64,000 bases of DNA from contig BDDD01001966.1 in assembly GCA_001972305.1 (NCBI GenBank), forward strand, positions 124,001 through 188,000, in the 5' to 3' direction. Within the stretch, counting starts at the first letter, position 1. Every line of letters starts with the position of its first letter. Positions 10,594 to 22,164 of the stretch are shown piece by piece. The translations under genes were made by a program, and so were the position numbers. Source of the stretch: Cephalotus follicularis. Lineage: Eukaryota > Streptophyta > Magnoliopsida > Oxalidales > Cephalotaceae. Below the pieces are notes generated by a model. That model was not told where the DNA came from and searched no databases. It was given only the letters and a program-made list of their open reading frames with translations.

Positions 10594-11484
10594 GTAGGGG
10601 TAATAGTACGGGATTTATACTTGCTTATTTGAGTTCAAGAATGATGTTTATCATTGATGAAATGCGTGAACTTTGTGGATTGAATTGCATGCACGTCTTG
10701 GGATGATTTTCCCTTGGTGTGTGAATGGTGTGATTTGTGTTAGGGTTGCAATGAGTAGCTAACCTGCCTTGCACATTGTGATTGAAATGTTTATGGATTT
10801 AATTGCATGTGTGATTATGCAAGTTGATCTCTTGGTATTGAACGTGTTGAAGGAGAAGATGTTTCTGACCTTCTCTAACCGTCGATGCTTTGACGATAAG
10901 CGCCGACCCTATGGACTGTTAAGTGTAGGAGCGTACACTGACTTCGCGATAAACGTCGACGCTTAAGGAAAGTGTTGACGGCCTGGTTTTAATATGCGTA
11001 GTGATAGACACGTGGATGTTGATGCTGGAGGTCCTACCTCAAAGTGTCGACGCCAAAGTAATGAATGTTGACAATCAAGGATCCTTACCCTGAAGCATCG
11101 ATGTCAAGGACAATTGTTGACACTGAAGTTACTGGTTAAAGCGCCGATGCTTAAAGGGTATAAGCGTTGACGCCTAGGGTTAAGCGGCGACGCTTAAGTG
11201 ACTAATATGAACGATTTGGCTCCTAGATGTTAGGTGTCGACGCCGAAAGGGTCGGGTTACATTTTGAGCATATGTTTGCTTGCATATTATTGTGGATTGG
11301 TCGAGCTTTCCTTGCCTTGCGCCGGTTAGCGTCGATGCAGGTATGAATTGAACTGTGAACTGAATTGTGAATTGAAATGTGATTGAATTCTAATACATGA
11401 TTTACATTATTGTTGATCCCGAAAGGTATTTATACTTTCTCTACTAGCCGAGTGAGGACAAAGGCTAACCCCCTACAATTTCAG
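10594..11484 (+). other. Putative leader intron in B 5' LTR
   Basis: A donor-like CAGAG/GTAGGGG follows a conserved CCTAACTTGGAA block. The acceptor-like CTAACCCCCTACAATTTCAG ends at 11484. The 3' LTR has the same pair at 16079 and 17701. The interval is shorter here because of the 732-base deletion. This is inference from sequence conservation only. Confidence 0.4.
10870..11260 (+). promoter_or_regulatory. AAGCGTCGACGCTT-type motif array in B 5' LTR
   Basis: About thirteen degenerate copies occur within 390 bases (for example AAACGTCGACGCTTAAGG, AAGTGTCGACGCC, AAGCGTTGACGCC, AAGCGGCGACGCTTAAG). The cleanest palindrome is in the 3' LTR copy: AGCGTCGACGCT at 16384-16395. The array lies inside the putative leader intron. 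Confidence 0.7.
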
Positions 11485-11992
11485 ATTGACAGGGGCAATC
11501 GGACAAGTGCTGCTGAAGCTGAGTTGCAAGCTTCTTTTCCGAAGGTTGTTTTAATTGTATTGTAATAACCATACTCGTGTTTTAAGAGAATGATGAGACG
11601 TGCTTGTTAAGAATTTTCAGTTGGATATTGTATCAATTGGTTATTGAAATGATGGAATATTGTACTGGATTAATGTATAATAGTTTATGGCTTTACTAAT
11701 TTGGGATAATGCATTTATCGTACTTGATGGATTTTCCGCACTGAATGAAATATTGTACCAACATGTTTTTATCACGCTCTGTTTTGAGCGCAATTAACAA
11801 TGGAATGTCGTATTTTGGTAACATGTAGTATGGGATGCGTGTTACGTTGTTAATTCGGCCTATAATTGAATGCTTCCGCAAGTTATTAATCGTTCTGAAA
11901 TTTTTAAATTTCCGCGTAAAACTGTATAAGCCGGATATTATGTTGATTGCTACCATTATTATTGTTGTTATGGGAACGGGGTGTGACAACAG

Positions 11993-12004
11993 TGGTATCA
12001 GAGC
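11993..12004 (+). other. Primer-binding site of element B (initiator tRNA-Met)
   Basis: TGGTATCAGAGC follows the LTR end GTGTGACA after four bases. Confidence 0.9.
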
Positions 12005-12153
12005 TTATATTCCTTTTATAAGCTATCGCTGGGATACTATCCTCGGCCAGTAAATAATAGGATGAAGGAACTTGTCCAGTCTAATAGGTTCCTTGGCAAT
12101 TAACGATTGTTTCATCGAGATGAACAATGACATCTTTCCTTATAGGAAACAAA

Positions 12154-12500
12154 ATGGACGGAAGGAGAAGACGTGGAAGGCCTTGTGCTGCTAATGGAAA
12201 TGTTCCTAAGGAAGTAAATGACAGAACGGACCCTATGAGCCGTATAGCAGATTACTTCCAGCAACAAATGGCTATGAATGCAACAAACATGGAATACCTG
12301 CGTCAATTGTGCGCTCAAAGCTCACCCACAGCACATGGCTCCGAGCCACGGTGCACGTGATGATGGAAATCAGTTTGGAAGGAATCATGACAGATTCATG
12401 AAGCATAATCTTTCTAGTTTCAAGGGGGAAACTTGATGCGACCTTTGCTGAAAGATAGCTACAAGATCTGGAGAAGATCTTTACTGTTACAGATTGCACG
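12154..12500 (+). pseudogene. gag remnant of element B
   Basis: The frame starts MDGRRRRGRPCAANG and contains [17 protein letters not shown], matching the gag N-terminus of J and A. After about 60 codons it shifts frame. The following bases still resemble gag (NQFGRNHDRFMKHN, SSFKGE) up to about 12500 but carry stops and shifts. The block CCTTATAGGAAACAAAATGG just upstream of the start is shared with A, F and J. No other protein gene can be recognised in B. Confidence 0.75.
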
Positions 12501-12959
12501 TAATACCAGATGACGTCGATGCCTAAAGGGTGGTGTTGACGCCAATAGCCCTGTTTTGGTGAAACCGCCCAGTTTCTCATGGATTTTGATTCTGATTGAG
12601 ATCAGGCTAATGTTTAAGCCTCTGAAATAGTGCCTAAGGCTGCCAAGTAGTCTAGACTTGTCTGAAAGGCTGACTTCAAGAAGGCAGACATCCCGAAATA
12701 CTATGGGATATACCAAATGAAGTGACAGTGAGGGCTATGAACTGTATAGCGATTTAGTGACCGATCGAATAAGCCATAATGGCTAAGTGACCGACCGAAG
12801 AAGTCGTAATGGCTAAGCGATCGATCGAATGGGCCGAAAGGCATAAGTGTTGTCAGAAAATTTTCTGTATCGAATATTGGTTGATCGAGATAGAATGTGA
12901 ATGGTCTTTGCGAATGGGTAATGTATAAATGGTTATGGATGGCTAGTGTACCGTCATCG

Positions 12960-13215
12960 ATCTTATCGTGTTGTTCTCGATTGGATTGTATCGTGTCGTT
13001 ACCGATCGCATCATGTCGGAATGGACCATTGTTGAACGGTTGGTGATCGAATGTACCATTATCGAACGGATAGTGATCGTTTGAACCGTTGTTAAGCGGT
13101 TAGCGATCATATGAACCGTTGTTGAGCGGTTAGTGATCGTATGAACTGTTATTGAGCGGTTAATGATCAAATGGGTCGTTATCGATCGAATTGTGGTCGA
13201 ATGGACTGTTATCGA
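12960..13215 (+). repeat. Degenerate tandem array of about 30-base units
   Basis: Successive units resemble GAACCGTTGTTGAGCGGTTA followed by GTGATCGTAT, with phased 30-base spacing around 13083-13200 and weaker copies on both sides. Each unit contains the small inverted pair AACCG...CGGTT. An open frame on the minus strand simply reflects the 10-residue periodicity. Confidence 0.8.
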
Positions 13216-14201
13216 ATACATGGGCATTGCACGGATGCCCGAGATAGATTGTCAATGAATCGATAGGGCGGCCAACTACTTATATGTGCTGGTATGAGAC
13301 AGTATATATATTTAGTCGACCGTTAGATGTGAACTACACATGTTGTTAACCTCTAGATTCCTAGTAGAGTGAACGGATATTGACCATAAACGGCTGTGGG
13401 CCGTAAAAGGATATGAATTGTGAATGGGTATAGATCGTAAACGGCTATGGACCGTAAACGGATGTGAAATGCAATGGATAGAGCACAATCATGGATTGAC
13501 ACGGGACGAAAGGCCCCAGATGATAGTATATGGTAGAGTTACTGATGACGTATTGTGTTATGACTTGTATAAATATGAAACGACATTGTTCACATTGCTT
13601 ATGCTATGTACACATCTTACATGATTGACATTATATATATATCAGCTACACCTTTGCATACATTCATTGCATATGTGTATTGTACACAGCCATTGGCTGC
13701 TGAACGTTTCATTGAAATGAAGTGGGTCAGGTTCAGGTTCATATGACAGCTACAGTGATTAGTCAAGACAAGCGCATGGTAAGAAATTACATTTCTCCAG
13801 CCTATCTTGTGTTATATGAATAAAGTAAGGAAACTGATATTTTGAGCCTTGTTATTGTACATTATATGACCTGCCGGCTTGTGGCAGTGCTGCAAATGAA
13901 TGTGTGTTGATGTATTGGACATGTCGGTATGTGGCAGTGCATAAGTTGATTGATGTATGATATTATTGGATATGATCATACCCGTCTTTTGAGGTTTTGA
14001 CATGACTATCCTTCGCATACGTATGGTATTATTGGATATGATCAAGCCCATCATTTGAGGGTATTCAAAGGATTATCCTTCTGCACGCAAACGATATATC
14101 TGATTTAGTTGTGATATAGTCTGGTGCGGGCTGAGCCCCCAGCATATAGATTGTGATGAGATGAGGGTAGATCCCCAAACATATAAACTGTGGTTTATCA
14201 G

Positions 14202-14459
14202 GTGGCATGGAGTCCGATAAACGAATACTTCATGCCGAAATTTCGAGAAATCCTAAGAGTATGATTTTTAATGGATTCATCACTGAGAATCTAGAATGAT
14301 GATTCAGATCTAAATTGTGGTTTGCTGAGGGCTGAGCCCATTTGTGAACTGCTGATTCCTCCTTCGGGAGTGTGAATATATAAAATGTGTTTTCTTTACA
14401 GGGGGCATAGTCCTATAAACGAATACTTCATGCCCGATTTTCGGGAGATTATAAGAGTT
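14202..14459 (+). repeat. Imperfect duplication within B internal region
   Basis: Two segments containing GATAAACGAATACTTCATGC or TATAAACGAATACTTCATGC followed by a variant of GAAATTTCGAGAAAT lie about 198 bases apart, each preceded by a sequence like GGCTGAGCCC. Confidence 0.7.
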
Positions 14460-14890
14460 GAAATGTATTCGATTGATTATTCTGCTGATGTGATATGATT
14501 GATAAAGTGCTAATTGGAGTTATTTGAAGTTGTGGAATAATAATATGTGATATGTTGGGTTCTTGGAGACCCAGTGATATGGATATAGTATGGTTACATA
14601 TCGAACGGATACAGATTGTACGGTTACGGAATGTACGGTCATAAACCATATGACTATGGATCGTATGATTATGAAAGGTTTGATGTGGATGAGCTGTGGT
14701 CACAAGCCTATCGCTCCAGTTTTCCGTATATCCGGCGATTAACAAGATGTATCGAGATCTGAAGCTCGATATGGGTGGAAGTGTGATGGTAATACCATGG
14801 GATTGGAAAGCCACTTAGAACGTTAGGAAGAAGTGAAGGCATTCTACCTTCACATGTTTAATCTAGGGAATCTCGGGACGACATTTCTTT

Positions 14891-14903
14891 AAGGAGGAGA
14901 GGA
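14891..14903 (+). other. Polypurine tract of element B
   Basis: AAGGAGGAGAGGA ends directly at the TGTAACGCCCC start of the 3' LTR. Confidence 0.85.
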
Positions 14904-17900
14904 TGTAACGCCCCGAATTTCATAAATAATTATTATGAAATTAGTGCGTGTATAGTTGTGATTAAATCGATAGGGCCCGGAGTAATAAAAAGGCATTACA
15001 CATTTAAGTCGTAATCGTGTTAGCTAAGATGTCTAATAAAACCTATTTTTAATGCGCGACAATAAAGCCCAAATGTTCGCATTTTTATTGCGATTATTTT
15101 GGTGGTCGTTTGGATAATTTATGTCGCAATTCGCGGAAAAATCGGGACCCATACCTTAGTATTTTACCATAAAATACTAAGGAGGAAGCAAATTAATAAA
15201 AGAAGGAGGGGGAGACACGGGCGCATAGCACACCCATGCAAAGCACCTGCAGACGAGAGAGAGAGAGAGAGAGACTGAGAGAGACAGTGGGAGAGAGAGG
15301 GAGAGAGGGCGCCGGAGACGACGCCGGAGCCAGCCACGTGACTGGGAGAGGACGGCGGACCACCCAGGCACGCCTACCGCCGGTAAGCTCTTCCCCCTTC
15401 CCCTCTTTTCTCTTCTTTTTCTTTTCTTCCCCGCCACTATCGCGCCTTCGCCATGCATTTTCCCACGCCGTTAGCGTCGCGGATGGCGTGGGTTATGGTG
15501 TAGAAGGCCCGCTCTACCCATTTCGACCACCGGTGAGGCGTGATTCGGCCGGAAACAGCCGGAATCAATTGGCTGAGCCGACTCAGTGAGTCAACTCACT
15601 GCCACCTTGGAACACGCATTTAGCGCCGAGTCTTGGCGAGTCACGAGCATGGGTGTGTATAACTGGTGAATGTGTGGCATGTTTGGGTGGCGATCGGATC
15701 TGTTGAGGTCCGGCGAGTTGACTCAGTGAGTCACAACTCACTGCCGGACGTGGCGTGGCGTTCGGCGCCGATTCACGACGAGTCTTGACTGGTTTTGAGT
15801 AGACCGTTCAATGTGGAACCCATTGATGTGTGTTTCACAAGCTGGATGAGTTGGCCAAAATCCGGCCGACGTTTTGGCGACGACAATGTTTTACGTGCGT
15901 TGCTCATATTGAAATGTGTTGTATGTGCAGTGTGCGAGTGGCGATTTGATTTGGCATTAAAGAATTGATCAATTAGCAAGAACCGGCTTCGGTTCAACGG
16001 TGGTTGGGAAAGGTTCAGCAATCGAACCGACGGCTCGACTGTGCTGTTGCGGCTGCGATTCCTAACTTGGAATCAGAGGTAGGGGTAATAGTAGGGGATT
16101 TATACTTGCTTATTTGAGTTCAAGAATGATGTTTATCATTGATGAAATGCGTGAACTTTGTGGATTGAATTGCATGCACGTCTTGGGATGATTTTCCCTT
16201 GGTGTGTGAATGGTGTGATTTGTGTTAGGGTTGCTATGAGTAGCTAACCTGCCTTGCACATTGTGATTGAAATGATTGTGGATCGAATTGCATGTGTGAT
16301 TATGCATGTTGATGTCTTGGTATTGAACGTGTTGAAGGAGAAGATGTTTCTGATCTTCTCTAAACGTCGATGCTTAGACGATAAGCGTCGACGCTATGGA
16401 CTGTTAAGTGAAGGAGCGTACACTAACTTTGCGATAAACGTCGATGCTTAAGGAAAGCGTTGACGCTCTGGTTTGAATATGCGTAGTGATGGACACGTGG
16501 TTGTTGACGCTTGAGGTCCTACTTCAAAGCGTCGACGCCAAAGTAATGAATGCTGACGCTCAAGGATCCTTACCTTGAAACGTCGACGTCAAGGACAATT
16601 GTTGACACTTAAGTTACAGGTTAAAGAGCCGATGCTTAAAGGGTATAAGCGTTGATTCCTAGGGTTAACTGGTGACGCTTAAGTGACTATTATGAATGAT
16701 TTGGCGCCTAGAGGTTAGGTGTCGACGCCGAAAGGGTCGGGTTGCATTTTGAGTATATGTTTGCTTGCATATTATTGTGGATTGGTCGAGCTTTCCTTGC
16801 CTTGTGCTGGTTAGCTTCGATGTAGGTATGAATTGAACTGTGAACTGAATTGTGAATTGAAATGTGATTGAATTCTAAAGTGTTTTATCATTTTAGAAGT
16901 GCATACATGATTTTATAACAAATCATTATTTTACACAAAAATGTAGATTTGTTAAATGTATATTTTCGAAGGATTGAAACGCGATTTCAAAGACTGTTTA
17001 CATTTTGAATAAATGTATTATTTCAAGTATTTTATAACCTATAAATTACTTGGAAAGGATTGATTTTTGGATTGATTGAGCTTTCCTAGCACCACAGGAC
17101 GGTTAGCTGTGTGCTTTCCTAGCTCAGGGCCGGTTAGCATCAATGATTGAATTGTTTGATTGATTGTGATTGTTACGTTGTTAGTGCGGTGACGGAGGTT
17201 GTCACTTACGCTAATGGTAGGTTGTGCTCTAGGGGCCAGGAGATGGCTAGGGACACCACACCAGATGGTCTTCCTCTGCTACGTGCCAGTTGACATCCAC
17301 ACTGTGAGCTATCCTCCGCATATGTGGCGGTTAGACTCATTTGTTTGTTGAACTTTCCTCCGCTACGTGCCGGTTAGTTTCAATTATTGATTGAGCTTTC
17401 CTCCGCCTATGGGGCGGTTAGCATCAACATGAGATAATACTAACCTACGGGTGGTGGTTATCGAATACTGATTGAATTGATTGGTCCTTAGTGACATGAC
17501 TGATGATTGTGTTGATGTAGCCACTTGGCATGGTTGCGTAACTATTGATCGAGATACATATACAAATACATATTGTATATATATATTGTACTGCATCATT
17601 ATGCATTCATTACATGATTTACATTATTGTTGATCCCGAAAGGTATTTATACTTTCTCTACTAGCCGAGTGAGGACAAAGGCTAACCCCCTACAATTTCA
17701 GATTGACAGGGGCAATCGGACAAGTGCTGCTGAAGCTGAGTTGCAAGATTCTTTTCCGAAGGTTGTTTTAATTGTATTGTAATAACCATACTCGTGTTTT
17801 AAGAGAATGATGAGACGTGCTTGTTAAGAATTATCAGTTGGATGTTGTATCAATTTGTTATTGAAATGATGGAATATTCTACTGGATTAATGTATTATAG

Positions 17901-18204
17901 TTAATGGCTTTACTAATTTGGGATAATGCATTTATCGTACTTGACCGATTTCCGCACTGAATGAAATATTGTACCGACATGTTTTTATCACGCTCTGTTT
18001 TGAGGGCAATTAACAATGGAATGTCGTATTTTGGTAACATGTAGTATGGGGTGCGCGTTACGTTGTTAATTCGGCTTATAATTGAATGCTTCCGCAAGTT
18101 ATTAATCGTTCTGAAAGTTTTAAATTTCCGCGTAAAACTGTATAAGCCGGATATTATGTTGATTGCTACTATTATTATTGTTGTTATGGGAACGGGGTGT
18201 GACA
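14904..18204 (+). repeat. 3' LTR of element B (3301 bp)
   Basis: The full-length LTR runs from TGTAACGCCCCG to GGTGTGACA. It includes the 732 bases missing from the 5' copy, the hairpin at 15154-15182, a GAGTC-type palindrome cluster at about 15570-15745, the GTCGAC array at about 16360-16740, and donor-like and acceptor-like blocks at 16079 and 17701. It ends inside C's gag. Confidence 0.92.
16360..16740 (+). promoter_or_regulatory. AGCGTCGACGCT-type motif array in B 3' LTR
   Basis: A dozen or more motif copies match the array at 10870-11260, including the perfect 12-base palindrome AGCGTCGACGCT at 16384-16395. Differences from the 5' copy are mostly C/T or G/A changes at CpG. Confidence 0.7.
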
Positions 18205-18912
18205 ATGCTGCTCTGTCCGTTTTTGTTCATTTTTTTTATTGTCCATCTCTATCCTTAACGCACTCATCAAGACTGCTTCTTAAGTTTGCAAGTCTTGTGC
18301 TATCAATAGCCTTCGAATGTGAGGCTTTAGACCCTGGAAAAACCGATTTGCCCTTCTCTCTACAGTTGGTACCATATGAGTTGCATATCGAGATAATCTC
18401 GCAAAGTTTGCCTCGTACTGGGCTATGGTTTCTGATTCGCCTTGCTCCAGATGAAGGAAGTCTTCCTCCATTTTATCCTTCATTGTTTGCAGGAAATATT
18501 TGTCCATGAATATTTCCTTAAACCTTTCCCACGTCATTGCTTCTATTTGTTGACGTGTCTTTGTCCTTTCGATCATATCCCACCATTGGTTTGCCTCTCC
18601 TTCTAATTTGTATATCAAAAATTCCATCTTTTGATGATCTGTACAATCCAATGCTCAAAAAATCTTCTCATTTCCTTGGATCCATGCTTCGGCCTCCAAA
18701 GGATCTGTTGCTCCCGAAAAGGTTTTAGGATTATGTCTTGCAAATTGCTCTAGGGTTGACCTTGTTGGCAAAGGCGCTCGATGATTATTACCATTGTTAT
18801 TGGTAATAACCTGAGCCAATTGACTTAACACTGCGGTTAACGAGTTGTTTTCTCCATTCTCTTGTATATTCTCGTTTCTCCTCTGATTACGGTCTCTTCT
18901 TGCGTTAACCAT
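18205..18912 (-). pseudogene. gag (capsid region) of element C, truncated by B
   Basis: The frame starts MVNARRDRNQRRNENIQENG at 18912 and reads through a retrotransposon gag domain: FARHNPKTFSGATDPLEAE, then ALDCTDHQKMEFLIYKLEGE, ANQWWDMI and EFLHLEQGESETIAQYE-like sequence. One in-frame TGA lies at 18655-18657 and another stop near 18280. The coding sequence then continues (EAVLMSALRIEMDNKK) to the point where B is inserted. The nucleocapsid and pol are not in the window. The product would be the structural protein of the virus-like particle. Confidence 0.85.
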
Positions 18913-19242
18913 CTAGTTAGCATACAAAGTTAGTTCTCAATCTTTAGACAATTCTACTCGTGTTAGGTAAAACAATTAAACTCTAACACTCAAGATCTTA
19001 GAAGAAACTAACATGTCTTATTTATTTCACATTTTGTACATATCTTACCATCATACATTTCTTTTATGCATATTTTACATTTCTACATATTATAGATCAA
19101 GCTTTTTCTTTCTAATTTTCATCGTCAGAATCATCCATATCGGGTAACTCCTCTCCTATGCGCCTTATCATCATCCTTAGATTTTCCCTAACTCCCCTCA
19201 TGACTATTCTGTTTATTCCACAAATATATCTTTATAGGACTT

Positions 19243-19452
19243 TCAAACTTGATTTTGTTTCCCTAAGGATTCCATCTTTCCTTGATATAATTGCGTGTAA
19301 AACTCCTCTCTGTTATTTGCTACCATATGTCTTAGTTCTTCTTTTTCTTCTTGAAATTGTTTGTTCTTAGCCATCAAGACTTGTATTTGCCATTTTACCG
19401 GTTCGGATGATCCGCAACTAGAAGATCGCGTACTATCGCTTGTCATTGACAT
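19243..19452 (-). CDS. Small leader ORF in element C
   Basis: The frame encodes 69 residues starting MSMTSDSTRSSSCGSSEP and has a charged, helix-prone middle (KNKQFQEEKEELRHMV). It lies between the primer-binding site and gag of C. It could be the displaced start of gag or a chance frame. I do not recognise a domain. Confidence 0.3.
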   Translation of the reverse strand: MSMTSDSTRSSSCGSSEPVKWQIQVLMAKNKQFQEEKEELRHMVANNREEFYTQLYQGKMESLGKQNQV

Positions 19453-19591
19453 CTAAAAAATCAGGTTAGCAAATACATAATTTATATCCTCAAATATTTC
19501 AATAAATCAATTCTCTGATAGTTTTTAATATAACAATATCAACTTCTCATATTCTTAAATATAATAATATCAAACTCCTCTGATAAAATTT

Positions 19592-19603
19592 CTCTGATAC
19601 CAA
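19592..19603 (-). other. Primer-binding site of element C (initiator tRNA-Met)
   Basis: On the minus strand TTGGTATCAGAG follows the LTR end GGGCGTTACA after three bases. Confidence 0.82.
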
Positions 19604-19606
19604 TCT

Positions 19607-21215
19607 TGTAACGCCCTCGATCCGAGTCCACTTTATGCTCAAAGAGAATTTCGGGGAGTCGGTGCGTTACGTGGGGGTGAAACCTATAATCCTTTAACGA
19701 TCCTACTAATTGCTAATATCTATAAATAACTTGACATATTAAACCTTAAAATTTTATACTCTTATTTAAATCATCATACATCATAACAATTATAGTCAAC
19801 ATCTTACATCTCCACAGGATCTATCATAAGGCATTATACAGCGGAAAACATTAGTTTATAATGTCATAAACTATTACACAAAATGATATTTCGTAACATA
19901 ATTCGTAGCATAATTTCTTTTTTTGAAATATCACTTATAAGCTCCTGCCAAAGCTCGACTTTCCTCGTTCAATCTTTTCCTGGAAAATTTTAGTTGAAAA
20001 CAAAAATATTGAAAGGAGTGAGCACCAAAATAGCTCAGTAAGAACTATCGAAATAAAACATTATTGAAATTCATTTTCTAGTACTTTTATAATACCAATA
20101 CATTTCACATTCATTCATTTCTTTTCTGATCATATCTCATGAATCGGAATATTTCATAAATACAGAGGGGTTTATAAACTTAAATAACCCTGTTGAACCA
20201 TTGCTTCACCGGGGCATTGTGCACTCCCCGATTATTATCCTTACATCACATGCATGTCCGAGACAATTCTCCGCTCTTTAACATTAATCTTTTACTAGAT
20301 TAATCCACCCTGGATCGCAATCGAGTCGTTGTTCATCTCAGTTTGTTGCCTTTTCTCATTTCGTAAAAATAATCATTTCTCGATACGTTGAGTGATCAGC
20401 TCAAAGCATCCATAAATAATTTTGTACAACATTTTCTAGAATTTATATTTTAGACGGAAATATTTTAAAATAGTAATATAGAATTTCGTTAAGAAATTGG
20501 CAGCAATTCAACATAGAATTTAAGAATTTACATAAATTTAATATAGACATTTACCACGAATATTGGCAGAAATTTAAAATATAGGAACGTAATAATTATA
20601 AAAGATATATAAAAATAAGTTATTTAAATATCAAGCATAAAAATTGCTTAATTGAAATATTAAATTAAAATTAACTTCCTCCACTATGTCAGACGGATAT
20701 ACCGATCAGGTCGATGGGAAAGTTAAATTAAATTGAGTTGATAAAATAAACGGTTGCAATGAGCATAAAATTGCTTAAAATATTAACTGAAAATTAACTT
20801 CCTCCACTTAGTCAGACGGATATACCGATCATGTCGATGGGAAAGTTAAATTAAATTTAGTTTATAAAATAAACGGTTGCAACGAGCATAAAATTGCTTA
20901 ATTAAAATATTAACTGAAAATTAACTTCCTCCACTCAGTCAGACGGATATACCGATCATGTCGATGGGAAAGTTAAATTAAATTGAGCTGAATAGAAAAA
21001 AAATACTTTAAAAGAATGAGTAGAAATTCCTTAGATAAAATACTAACATAAAATATATTGACAAAATGACCAGAAATCCTTACTAACATAAAGTACTTTT
21101 GGAGGAAGACTAGGACCCCCCGAGCGTTAGGGTCATAGAACGGGTCCCTTAAAATATTTCCCAGTCTCAACAATAGTAATCATATAAAATTTTACACAAA
21201 TTTTCGATCATTACA
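19607..21215 (-). repeat. 5' LTR of element C (1609 bp)
   Basis: On the minus strand it runs from TGTAATGATCG to GGGCGTTACA. The right boundary is placed where recognisable D protease-region sequence begins. It contains a three-copy tandem repeat (20635-20985) but no GTCGAC-core cluster. Confidence 0.78.
20635..20985 (-). repeat. Three tandem copies of a roughly 125-base unit in C LTR
   Basis: Each copy contains ATTAACTTCCTCCACT, then GTCAGACGGATATACCGATC and GTCGATGGGAAAGTTAAATT. The marker AGACGGATAT starts at 20691, 20814 and 20941, giving periods of 123 and 127 bases. Confidence 0.88.
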
Positions 21216-22001
21216 GTACCTACTGGGCTAGGAAGTAGTAGTGGTGCGGCGGCGGGACCATCACAGAGGAGAGACACCGGCAAGGGCGTCACAATAGGTA
21301 GAGTTTTTGTACTAGCTCAGAGAGAGGTTCCAGAGTCCACTTCTGTTGTTGGAGGTACTTTGTATACCTATGGTTTTTCTGCTAGGGTGTTGATGGATTT
21401 TGGAGCATTGCATTCTTTTATATCTACACGATTTGCATCTTGCTTAGATGTTACCCCTGACTGCATGTCATATATGCTTGATGTGAGCACACCGTATGGG
21501 GCTTCTATGTACACTGACTCCGTATATAGGAGTTGTGAGATGTCTGCGGTAGGCATTTCTTTGTATGCAGATTTGATTGTGCTACCTATCCGTGACTTCG
21601 ATGTTATACTGGGGATGGATTGGCTGTCAGTACACCTTGCTCGCATGGATTGCTATAACAAAATTGTGCAATTTTTGTCTACCCGATGGAGTGACATTTC
21701 AGTTCAAGAGAGACAAGGGTTTTTCTACGCCGATTATATCCTTCATTCGTGCGTCAAAGTATCTAGAGAAAGGCTTTGAAGGATATTTGGCCTACGTGGT
21801 TGATCAGAGGAAGGAGAAAGGTATGAGTATTGAAAAAATTCCTATTGTGAGCGAATTTCTGGAAGTGTTTCCTGCAGACTTAGGATCTTTACCACCAAAG
21901 AGGAGTATGGAGTTCGTTATTGTTCTTGTGCCGGGAACCTCTCTTATCTCTAAAGCACCTTATCGGATGGCTCCTGCGGAGTTACGAGAGTTGAAGTTCC
22001 A
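21216..22001 (+). pseudogene. Protease and RT N-terminus of element D
   Basis: After the linker comes an aspartic-protease region (VGGTLYTYGFSARVLMDFGA, LHSFISTRF, then VILGMDWLSVHLARMDC). The expected active-site Asp-Ser-Gly is Asp-Phe-Gly here, one C-to-T change, so the enzyme should be dead. Near 21670 an extra T in a T-run shifts the frame; the other frame continues LPDGVTFQFKRDKGF and into RT (DLGSLPPKRSMEF, APYRMAPAELREL). The sequence stops where F is inserted and resumes at 42730. Confidence 0.85.
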
Positions 22002-22164
22002 TGCAACGCCCGATATTTTCCTTATTGTAATCTTTCATTTGAAGATGTAATCTTGGGCTTAAATTAATAAAAATGTTGGATATTTCAACGTCAAAGATGT
22101 TTCCAAACCCTAAATTTTGCTTCGGGAAAGAATTGTGTGTGTTAAACTAGAAAACGACGTTGTT

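Larger units (their letters stand above)
9415..11988 (+). repeat. 5' LTR of element B (2574 bp)
   Basis: It runs from TGTAACGCCCC to GGTGTGACA. Relative to the 3' LTR it lacks about 732 bases corresponding to 16879-17610. Near the start it holds an inverted repeat AATTTCATAA...TTATGAAATT (about 9427-9453) and the hairpin at 9665-9693, followed by a GA microsatellite (about 9765-9789) and two palindrome arrays. Confidence 0.92.
12500..14890 (+). other. Non-coding internal region of element B
   Basis: This 2.4 kb stretch has no recognisable protein domain on either strand. It contains short degenerate repeats: 30-base units at about 12960-13215, units such as ATGGACCGTAAACGG at about 13380-13470 and 14560-14680, paired copies around TTGGATATGATCA at 13970 and 14034, and a roughly 200-base duplication (14202-14264 and 14400-14459). 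The last 115 bases recur at 8340-9414. Confidence 0.7.
9415..18204 (+). mobile_element. Element B: non-autonomous Ty3-type LTR element
   Basis: Two LTRs (9415-11988 and 14904-18204) flank a 2.9 kb internal region with a primer-binding site and polypurine tract but only a gag remnant. LTR ends TGTAACGCCCC...GTGTGACA, the PBS and the gag start relate it to the A/F/J group. Most of the internal region consists of non-coding, partly tandem repeats, so mobilisation would need proteins from related elements. The right end is inserted in the gag gene of C. Confidence 0.9.
18205..21215 (-). mobile_element. Element C: Ty3/gypsy element, 5' part only
   Basis: On the minus strand an LTR (21215 to 19607) is followed by a primer-binding site, a leader and a gag gene that is cut at 18204 by element B. 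The rest of C should lie on the other side of the B/A insertion block, outside the window. Its LTR is unlike those of A, B, D, F and J and has no GTCGAC array. C itself lies in D; the bases after it (GTACC, 21216-21220) would be one copy of its target duplication. Confidence 0.82.

Noticed and set aside
12943-13227. Minus-strand 94-codon frame rich in Thr, Ile and His
   Set aside because: Its 10-residue periodicity mirrors the 30-base tandem repeat, so it is not a protein gene.
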